This document shows positions 40,619 through 46,289 of a stretch of 46,289 bases of DNA, one piece after another (position 1 is the first letter of the stretch; each line of letters begins with the position of its first letter). The translations under genes were made by a program, and so were the position numbers. The stretch is from Eubacteriales bacterium (GTDB taxonomy: Bacteria > Bacillota > Clostridia > Lachnospirales > Lachnospiraceae): contig JAUNHB010000011.1 of the NCBI GenBank assembly GCA_030524125.1, forward strand, positions 1-46,289, written 5' to 3'. The notes under the pieces were generated by a model, which was not told the origin of the DNA, did no database searches, and saw only the letters and a list, made by a program, of their open reading frames with translations.

Positions 40619-42172
40619 ATGAAAAAAGCACTGATCATCGGCGCGGGTCCGGCCGGTCTGACGGCGGCGTACGAGCTGCTGAAGCAAGGAAAGGAGATGG
40701 AAGTGGTCGTGTTCGAGGAGAGCGACTGCTTCGGAGGAATTTCCAGAACGGTGGAATACAAGGGGAACCGCATGGATATGGGCGGACACCGGTTTTTCTC
40801 CAAGATTCCGGAGGTGAACGCGTGGTGGGATCATATGCTGCCGATGCAGGGAGCGCTCAGCTATGACGATACGGTGCTGAACAGAGAGGTTCCGCTGGCC
40901 GAGAACGGACCGGATCCGGAGAAGGAGGACCGGGTCATGCTGACCCGCCACCGGGTCTCGCGCATCCTGTTTGACGATAAATTTTACGACTATCCGGTGT
41001 CGCTGAAGATGGAGACGCTGAAAAATATGGGATTCCTCACGACGATCCGCGTAGGCTTCAGTTATCTGGCTTCGCTGCTCCACAAGAGGCCGGACGACAA
41101 TCTGGAGAACTTTTACATCAACCGGTTTGGCAGAAAGCTGTATTCCATGTTTTTTGAATACTATACGGAAAATCTGTGGGGGCGTCACCCCAGCGAGATC
41201 GACGCTTCCTGGGGCGCGCAGCGGGTCAAGGGACTTTCGATCACGGCAATCCTGAAGGATATTTTCGGGAAAATATTCCACAAGAAGAACCGGAAGGTGG
41301 AGACCTCCCTCATTGAGCAGTTCAAATATCCGAAGCTGGGGCCGGGCGAGCTGTGGGAGGTGACGGCGGCCGAGGTGGAGAAGCTGGGAGGAACGATCTT
41401 AAAGGGCGCGAAGGTCACGAAGCTTCACAAGGACGCTCAGAACCGTCTGACGGCGGTCACCTACGAGACGGCCGACGGAGAGCGCCGGATGGAGGGCGAT
41501 CTGATCATCTCCTCCATGCCGGTCAAGGATCTGGTGAACGGCATGAACGACGTGCCGGAGAAGCCGCTTAAGATCGCGCAGGGCCTTCCGTACCGCGATT
41601 ACATGACGCTCGGCGTGCTGGTGCCGAAGCTCAATCTGGTCAATAAGACAAAATTCCGGACGGTGGGAGAGATCGTCCCGGATTGCTGGGTCTATGTGCA
41701 GGACCGCCGGGTGAAGATGGGCCGTTTCCAGATTTACAATAACTGGTCTCCGTACATGGTGAAGGATCTGGAGCATACGGTTTGGATTGGTCTGGAGTAT
41801 TTTGTCAATGAAGGCGACCGCTTCTGGCAGATGACCGAGGAAGAGTTTTCCCGGTTCGGAGTGGACGAGATGGTGAAGCTCGGACTGATCGACCGGGCGG
41901 AGGACGTGCTGGATACTCATATGGAGAGAGTGAAAAAAGCCTATCCGGCATATTTTGACACCTACGACGAGATGGACGAGCTGATCGCGTACCTGAACAC
42001 GATCCCGAACCTGTACTGCGTCGGCAGAAACGGCCAGCACCGGTACAACAATATCGATCATTCCATGGTCACCTCCTTTGAGGCGGTGAAAAATATCCTG
42101 TCCGGACGGGCGGATAAATCCAACATCTGGAATGTCAACACAGAGAAGGAATATCATGAAGAAAGCAAATGA
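40619..42172 (+). CDS. NAD(P)/FAD-dependent oxidoreductase (amine-oxidase/UDP-galactopyranose-mutase-like fold)
   Basis: 517 residues from the ATG at 40619, preceded by AAAGGA. FAD dinucleotide motif [40 protein letters not shown], and [19 protein letters not shown], all typical of protoporphyrinogen-oxidase or UDP-galactopyranose-mutase relatives. Later [35 protein letters not shown], and the FAD-binding end [19 protein letters not shown]. This subgroup is commonly found next to a GT2 gene in surface glycan loci and is not known to be a heme enzyme. Substrate unknown; a sugar-lipid is possible. The next GT2 gene overlaps it by 17 bases. Confidence 0.88.
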   Translation: MKKALIIGAGPAGLTAAYELLKQGKEMEVVVFEESDCFGGISRTVEYKGNRMDMGGHRFFSKIPEVNAWWDHMLPMQGALSYDDTVLNREVPLAENGPDPEKEDRVMLTRHRVSRILFDDKFYDYPVSLKMETLKNMGFLTTIRVGFSYLASLLHKRPDDNLENFYINRFGRKLYSMFFEYYTENLWGRHPSEIDASWGAQRVKGLSITAILKDIFGKIFHKKNRKVETSLIEQFKYPKLGPGELWEVTAAEVEKLGGTILKGAKVTKLHKDAQNRLTAVTYETADGERRMEGDLIISSMPVKDLVNGMNDVPEKPLKIAQGLPYRDYMTLGVLVPKLNLVNKTKFRTVGEIVPDCWVYVQDRRVKMGRFQIYNNWSPYMVKDLEHTVWIGLEYFVNEGDRFWQMTEEEFSRFGVDEMVKLGLIDRAEDVLDTHMERVKKAYPAYFDTYDEMDELIAYLNTIPNLYCVGRNGQHRYNNIDHSMVTSFEAVKNILSGRADKSNIWNVNTEKEYHEESK

Positions 42173-43118
42173 TCTGATCTCCCTGATCATTCCCTGCTAC
42201 AACGAGCAGGAGGCGCTGCCGATCCTGTACGAGGAGCTTGGCAGGACGGCAAAGCTTCTGCCGGACTATGAGACGGAGTTTTTGTTTATCGACGACGGCT
42301 CCAGGGACCGTACCAGAGAGACGATCCTTTCGTTCGCCGCGTCGGACGAGAGGGTGCGGTACTATGGATTCTCGCGGAATTTCGGAAAAGAAGCGGCCAT
42401 GTACGCCGGATTCTGCAATGCGCGGGGGGACTATGTGGCGGTGATGGACGCGGACATGCAGGATCCGCCGTCGCTGCTTCCGCGTATGATGGAGCTGCTC
42501 CAAAGCGGAGAGTACGACAGCGTGGCCACGCGCAGAGCGGACAGGGCGGGGGAACCGGCCCTTCGTTCTATGTTTGCGAGAATGTTTTACCGGCTGATCC
42601 GGACGATCACCGACACGGACATCGTGGACGGCGCCAGAGATTTCCGGCTGATGAAACGGGAGATGGTGGAGGCGGTCCTCGCCATGTCCGAGTACAACCG
42701 GTTTTCCAAGGGGATTTTCGGGTGGATCGGGTTCCGGACCTGCTGGCTGCCTTTCGAGAATCGGGAGCGGTCCGCAGGAAAGACGAAGTGGAATTTCTGG
42801 AAGCTGTTTAAATACAGCCTTGATGGGATCATGGGATTTTCCCACGTGCCGCTGGAGCTGGCCTCGTGGAGCGGGATCGCGCTGACGGCTGTCTCGTTTC
42901 TGTCCAGTTTGTTCATCGCGGTGCGCAGGATCCTGTTTGGGGATCCGGTGCCGGGCTGGCCCTCGCTGGCGTGCATCATCACGTTTATCGGAGGCGTCCA
43001 GCTGTTCTGCATCGGGATCATGGGGCAGTATCTGGCGAAAACCTATCTGGAGGTCAAGAAACGGCCTCACTATATCATTTCGGAAACAAATGCAGAGGAT
43101 GCAGTGAAGATTAAATAA
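42156..43118 (+). CDS. GT2 polyprenyl-phosphate glycosyltransferase (DPM1/GtrB-like)
   Basis: 320 residues from the ATG at 42156, with GAGAAGGA 5 bases upstream, inside the end of the previous gene. GT-A domain: [78 protein letters not shown] (DAD metal site). [20 protein letters not shown] marks the interface region, then two C-terminal membrane segments and [20 protein letters not shown]. Makes a polyprenyl-phosphate-linked sugar for a GT-C enzyme, plausibly the one encoded at 38725. With the FAD protein it forms a conserved-looking pair. Confidence 0.93.
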   Translation: MKKANDLISLIIPCYNEQEALPILYEELGRTAKLLPDYETEFLFIDDGSRDRTRETILSFAASDERVRYYGFSRNFGKEAAMYAGFCNARGDYVAVMDADMQDPPSLLPRMMELLQSGEYDSVATRRADRAGEPALRSMFARMFYRLIRTITDTDIVDGARDFRLMKREMVEAVLAMSEYNRFSKGIFGWIGFRTCWLPFENRERSAGKTKWNFWKLFKYSLDGIMGFSHVPLELASWSGIALTAVSFLSSLFIAVRRILFGDPVPGWPSLACIITFIGGVQLFCIGIMGQYLAKTYLEVKKRPHYIISETNAEDAVKIK

Positions 43119-43136
43119 AAAGAAAGGAAGCACGAG

Positions 43137-44546
43137 ATGATTCGCATTTATAACACATTGTCCAGAACAAAAGAAGATTTTGTCCCGCTGGAGGAGGGAA
43201 AGGTGCGCATGTATGTGTGCGGCCCGACCGTCTATAATTTTATCCACATCGGGAACGCCCGGCCGATGATCGTGTTCGACACGGTGAGACGGTATCTGGA
43301 GCACAAGGGCTACGACGTGAATTTTGTGTCCAATTTCACGGACGTGGACGACAAGATCATCAGGAAGGCCAACGAGGAGGGCGTCAGCGCCGAAGAAATC
43401 TCGCAGAGGTACATCGAGGAGTGCAAAAAGGATATGGAAGGCATGAACATCAAGCCGGCCACCACGCATCCGCTGGCCACGCAGGAGATCGACGGCATGA
43501 TCGACATGATCGCCCAGCTGATCGACAAAGGATACGCCTATCCGGTCAACGGCACGGTGTACTACCGCACCCGGAAATTCCATGATTACGGGAAGCTGTC
43601 CCACAAAAATCTGGACGATCTGGAGGGCGGAAAGCGCTCCCTTCTCGTGTCCGGGGAGGACGAGAAGGAGGATCCGCTGGATTTCGTGCTCTGGAAGCCG
43701 AAGAAGGATGGCGAGCCCTACTGGGAGTCCCCGTGGGGACAGGGGCGTCCGGGCTGGCACATCGAGTGCTCCGTCATGTCGAAAAAATATCTGGGAGAGC
43801 AGATCGACATCCACGGCGGCGGGGAGGATCTGGTCTTCCCGCACCACGAGAACGAGATCGCCCAGAGCGAGGCGTGCTGCGGCAAGGTCTTTTCAAAATA
43901 CTGGATGCACAACGCATTTTTGAACATCGACAACCGCAAGATGTCCAAATCTCTCGGAAATTTCTTTACGGTCCGCGAGGTCAGTGAGAAATATGATCTT
44001 CAGGTGCTCCGCTTCTTTATGCTGAACGCCCACTACCGCAGTCCGCTGAATTTCAGCGCGGAGCTCATGGAATCGTCCAAGAGCGCGCTGGAGCGCATCC
44101 AGACGGCGGTGGATAATCTGAAATATATCGGGGAGCATGCTTCGGCGCAGGAGATGACCGAGGAGGAGACGTTGAAAGCCGAGGAGGCGAAGAAATTCGA
44201 GGAGGATTTCGACGCGTCCATGGACGACGACTTCAACACGGCGGACGCCATTGCGGCGGTGTTCGATCTGGTGAAATATGCCAACACGAACGCGTCGGAG
44301 AGCAGCAGCCGGGAGTTTGCATCGACGCTTTGCGGCATGATCCAGGGACTCTGCGACGTGCTGGGACTGATCACGGAGAAGAAGGAGATCCTGCTGGACG
44401 CGGAGGTGGAGCATCTGATCCAGGAGCGCCAGGAGGCCAGAAAGGCGAAAAATTTTGCCAGAGCCGACGAGATCCGCGCGCTGCTTCTGGAGAAAGGGAT
44501 CATCCTGGAAGACACCCGAGAGGGAGTAAAATGGAAGAGAGCCTGA
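43137..44546 (+). CDS. cysS: Cysteinyl-tRNA synthetase
   Basis: 469 residues, standard length. Class I motifs: VCGPTVYNFIHIGNARPMIV with HIGN and the first zinc Cys, VNFVSNFTDVDDKI, GRPGWHIECSVMSKKYLG (zinc Cys), DIHGGGEDLVFPHHENEIAQ, and KMSKSLGNFFTVREV with the KMSKS loop. C-terminal helical anticodon domain ends LIQERQEARKAKNFARADEI. Charges tRNA-Cys. Followed directly by mrnC (overlap 16 bases) and rlmB, an order common in Bacillota. No T-box is visible before it; it starts 18 bases after the GT2 gene, so it is probably transcribed with the genes upstream as well. Confidence 0.98.
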   Translation: MIRIYNTLSRTKEDFVPLEEGKVRMYVCGPTVYNFIHIGNARPMIVFDTVRRYLEHKGYDVNFVSNFTDVDDKIIRKANEEGVSAEEISQRYIEECKKDMEGMNIKPATTHPLATQEIDGMIDMIAQLIDKGYAYPVNGTVYYRTRKFHDYGKLSHKNLDDLEGGKRSLLVSGEDEKEDPLDFVLWKPKKDGEPYWESPWGQGRPGWHIECSVMSKKYLGEQIDIHGGGEDLVFPHHENEIAQSEACCGKVFSKYWMHNAFLNIDNRKMSKSLGNFFTVREVSEKYDLQVLRFFMLNAHYRSPLNFSAELMESSKSALERIQTAVDNLKYIGEHASAQEMTEEETLKAEEAKKFEEDFDASMDDDFNTADAIAAVFDLVKYANTNASESSSREFASTLCGMIQGLCDVLGLITEKKEILLDAEVEHLIQERQEARKAKNFARADEIRALLLEKGIILEDTREGVKWKRA

Positions 44547-44962
44547 ACTATCTGAAGGAACAGTTTACGCTGCCGGAGGTGGATATCCGCACGTATTCCC
44601 CGTTGGTGCTGGCCTATATCGGGGACGGGATCTACGAGCTGGTGGTCCGGACGGTTCTGGTGGGGCGCGGCAACCGGCAGGCCAACGCGCTTCACCGCAG
44701 AGCGAGCAGTTACGTCAGGGCGGCCGCGCAGGCGGCCATGGCGGAGGCGCTTCTGCCGGAGCTTACCGGGGAGGAGACGGCCGTCTACAAGAGGGGACGG
44801 AACGCGAAGACGGTCAGCATGGCCAAGCATGCGACCATGCACGACTACCGGCACGCCACGGGCTTTGAGGCGCTGATGGGGTATCTGTACCTGACCGGAC
44901 AGACACGCCGCCTGATCGATCTGGTGAAGCTGGGAATGGAGAGAACGGAGGGACTGCCGTGA
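44531..44962 (+). CDS. mrnC: Mini-ribonuclease III
   Basis: 143 residues from the ATG at 44531 (AGGGAG upstream, within cysS). A single RNase III catalytic domain without dsRNA-binding domain: YSPLVLAYIGDGIYELVVRT with the acidic GDxxYE signature, GRGNRQANALHRRASSYVRA, and the second acidic site region ATGFEALMGYLYLTGQTRRL (EALxGYLYL). Mini-III trims the ends of 23S rRNA precursor in Gram-positive bacteria. Coupled on both sides: overlaps cysS by 16 bases and rlmB by 4. Confidence 0.95.
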   Translation: MEESLNYLKEQFTLPEVDIRTYSPLVLAYIGDGIYELVVRTVLVGRGNRQANALHRRASSYVRAAAQAAMAEALLPELTGEETAVYKRGRNAKTVSMAKHATMHDYRHATGFEALMGYLYLTGQTRRLIDLVKLGMERTEGLP

Positions 44963-45708
44963 GATACGAGGAGATGACCATAGAAGGGCGCAACGCCGTG
45001 CTGGAGGCTTTCCGGTCCGGAAAGACCATCGACAGGCTGTATGTGCTCAAGGGCTGTCAGGACGGCCCGGTGAACAGCATTTTGAGAGAGGCGAGAAAGA
45101 GCGACACGCTGGTCAGTTTTGTGGCAAAGGAGCGTCTGGATCAGATGTCCGAGACCGGAAAGCATCAGGGCGTCATCGCCTCTGCGGCCGCCTATTCCTA
45201 CGCGGAAGTGGAGGATATGCTGAAGCTGGCGGAGGAGAAGGGCGAGCCGCCGTTTCTCATCCTGCTGGACGACATCGAGGATCCCCACAATCTGGGGGCC
45301 ATCATCCGCACCGCCAATCTGGCCGGGGCGCACGGGGTCATCATCCCGAAGCGCCGCGCGGCGGGGCTGACGGCCACGGTGGCGCGGACGTCGGCCGGAG
45401 CGCTGAACTACACGCCGGTGGCAAAGGTGACGAACCTTGGAAATACCATTGAGGAGCTGAAAAAGCAGGGACTCTGGTTTGTGTGCGCCGATATGGGCGG
45501 CACGACCATGTACGATCTGGATCTGAAGGGGCCCATAGGGCTTGTGGTCGGAAACGAGGGCGACGGCGTCAGCCGCCTGATCCGGGAGAAATGCGACTAT
45601 GTGGCGTCGATCCCCATGAAAGGGGAGATCGATTCTCTGAACGCGTCGGTGGCCGCCGGCGTGCTGGCCTACGAGATCGTGCGGCAGCGGATGGCTGGGG
45701 GAAAGTAA
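44959..45708 (+). CDS. rlmB: 23S rRNA (guanosine-2'-O)-methyltransferase RlmB/TrmH family
   Basis: 249 residues, GTG start overlapping the mrnC stop by 4 bases. N-terminal RNA-binding domain (IEGRNAVLEAFRSGKTIDRL, ETGKHQGVIASAAAYSY) and a SPOUT domain with DDIEDPHNLGAIIRTANLAG, KRRAAGLTATVARTSAGAL, LVVGNEGDGVSRLIREKCD and IPMKGEIDSLNASVAAGVLA, the trefoil-knot SAM site. Methylates a ribose in 23S rRNA (G2251 in E. coli). The last residues MAGGK are encoded by ATGGCTGGGGGAAAG, which matches the end-plus-spacer of the repeat units that follow, so the repeat array appears to begin inside the last codons. Confidence 0.95.
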   Translation: MRYEEMTIEGRNAVLEAFRSGKTIDRLYVLKGCQDGPVNSILREARKSDTLVSFVAKERLDQMSETGKHQGVIASAAAYSYAEVEDMLKLAEEKGEPPFLILLDDIEDPHNLGAIIRTANLAGAHGVIIPKRRAAGLTATVARTSAGALNYTPVAKVTNLGNTIEELKKQGLWFVCADMGGTTMYDLDLKGPIGLVVGNEGDGVSRLIREKCDYVASIPMKGEIDSLNASVAAGVLAYEIVRQRMAGGK

Positions 45709-46141
45709 CATGCGAGCAGGACGCAGGCCTTCCTTCTCCTTGCCGCATGGCTGGGGGAAGGAAGTGAATCCAGCCATGCATCTCGAAAGCCCGCTGCTGC
45801 GCAGCTATCCGGCGCATGCGCGCCTGCTTTCTCGATTTTCGCGGGCAACGAGCCATGCGGAGCTGCTTGCAGCTCCATTTGGCGACTGCCGCGCGAAATG
45901 GCAAGGAGAAGAAATACCTGCTTACATGCGAGCATGACGCAGTCGCTTCTCCTGCTGGCCCGCATGGCTGGGGGAAGGAAGTGAATCCAGCCATGCATCT
46001 CGAAAGCCCGCTGCTGCGCAGCTATCCGGCGCATGCGCGCCTGCTTTCTCGATTACGGCTAAGCGCCGTATGGCAAATATGAGAAATAGCTGCTTACATG
46101 CAAGCATGACGCAGCTATTTCCCATATTTACCGCATGGCTG
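45691..46141. repeat. Family B tandem palindromic repeat array
   Basis: Fills the whole gap between rlmB and the tRNA promoter. An exact 95-bp segment occurs at 45743-45837 and 45960-46054 (217 bases apart). Units run from CAGCCATGC to GCATGGCTG: unit 1 45771-45970 (200 bases), unit 2 45988-46141 (154 bases), plus a partial unit before. Units are joined by a 17-base spacer (45754-45770, 45971-45987). A second motif (ACATGCGAGCA-type, 19 bases) recurs at 45708, 45924 and 46096. Around the last copy the flanking arms 46072-46092 and 46112-46132 pair at 19 of 21 positions. No believable gene lies here. A short copy is at 10041. Confidence 0.85.
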
Positions 46142-46159
46142 AATAGGTAAAAAAAGTTG

Positions 46160-46188
46160 TTGACATGAAAATGGAGATGTGATATTAT
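46160..46188 (+). promoter_or_regulatory. Promoter for tRNA-Thr
   Basis: TTGACA (46160-46165), 17-base spacer, TATTAT (46183-46188), about 31 bases before the tRNA. Nearly the same layout as the tRNA-Met promoter at 37055. Confidence 0.85.
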
Positions 46189-46219
46189 GTCTGAGTCGCA
46201 AGCGAAAGCGATACGATAA

Positions 46220-46289
46220 GCTGCTGTGGCTCAGGCGGTAGAGCGTCGCATTGGTAGTGCGGAGGTCACGGGTCCGATTCCCGTCAGCA
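46220..46289 (+). tRNA. tRNA-Thr (GGU), 3' end outside window
   Basis: Acceptor strand GCTGCTG pairs with CAGCA at the window edge; the last few bases are cut off. D arm GCTC/GAGC, anticodon stem TCGCA/TGCGG, loop TTGGTAG with anticodon GGT at 46253-46255, T arm ACGGG/CCCGT with loop TCCGATT. It reads ACC and ACU threonine codons, including the codon proposed as specifier of the thrS T-box. Confidence 0.9.

Noticed and set aside
45743-46054. CRISPR array
   Set aside because: Only two long (95 bp) copies, irregular intervals, and intervening sequences that are themselves palindromic; no cas genes.
45709-46125. Small open frames within the array after rlmB
   Set aside because: They occur on both strands, repeat with the units, lack ribosome sites and are explained by the palindromic repeats.

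Overview
The window is GC-rich, densely packed DNA that reads as part of a Clostridia (Bacillota) chromosome, most likely a Lachnospiraceae relative. I infer this from a T-box-controlled thrS, a cysS-mrnC-rlmB gene string, a SEC-C protein, strong Shine-Dalgarno sequences and ATGA-type stop/start overlaps. The genus cannot be fixed from sequence alone.

Layout. (1) 2-17986, plus strand: a long glycan operon. It opens with a FlaA1/PglF-type dehydratase (cut by the window edge), a PglE-type aminotransferase, a small PglC-type phosphoglycosyl transferase, a GNAT-like protein and a GT4 enzyme. A notable block follows (5254-11509): Gfo/Idh/MocA oxidoreductase, LpxD-like acyltransferase, amino-acid adenylating ligase, fold-III PLP decarboxylase, acyl carrier protein and DegT aminotransferase. 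Then come a glycosyltransferase, WecB, an EpsG-like polymerase, a DUF6077-like membrane protein split by an in-frame TGA, and another polytopic protein. (2) 17983-20743, minus strand: DegT-like protein and two GT2 enzymes, convergent with the first operon through a palindrome that carries both stop codons. (3) 21062-31458, plus strand: membrane GT-like protein, WbaP-type phosphoglycosyl transferase, GT4, heparinase II/III-like protein, WecC, bi-domain oxidoreductase, GT4. (4) 31630-46289: mostly housekeeping genes mixed with envelope genes: SEC-C protein, Wzx-like flippase, T-box/thrS, acyltransferase-3, tRNA-Met, ispF, GNAT, GT-C enzyme, FAD oxidoreductase, GT2, cysS, mrnC, rlmB and tRNA-Thr at the edge.

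How the genes may work together. Region 1 can make a 4-amino-4,6-dideoxy sugar, load a first sugar phosphate on the lipid carrier, extend and polymerise. WecB (region 1) and WecC (region 3) together would give UDP-ManNAcA. The central block looks like a GnnA/GnnB-type 3-amino-sugar route combined with a carrier-protein system that activates an amino acid, possibly decarboxylates it on the carrier, and uses an LpxD-like enzyme to N-acylate the amino sugar. This is the best candidate for an undescribed system here. It is inference from domain logic and gene order.

Two small palindromic repeat families occur. Family A (ends like GTTCAGCC/GGCTGAAC) has copies near 20.9, 31.4 and 40.4 kb. Two of these sit inside the last codons of glycosyltransferase genes, flanked by direct repeats, and the uninterrupted reading frames can be reconstructed. 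Family B (ends CAGCCATGC/GCATGGCTG) has one short copy between the decarboxylase and the carrier protein and a tandem array after rlmB.
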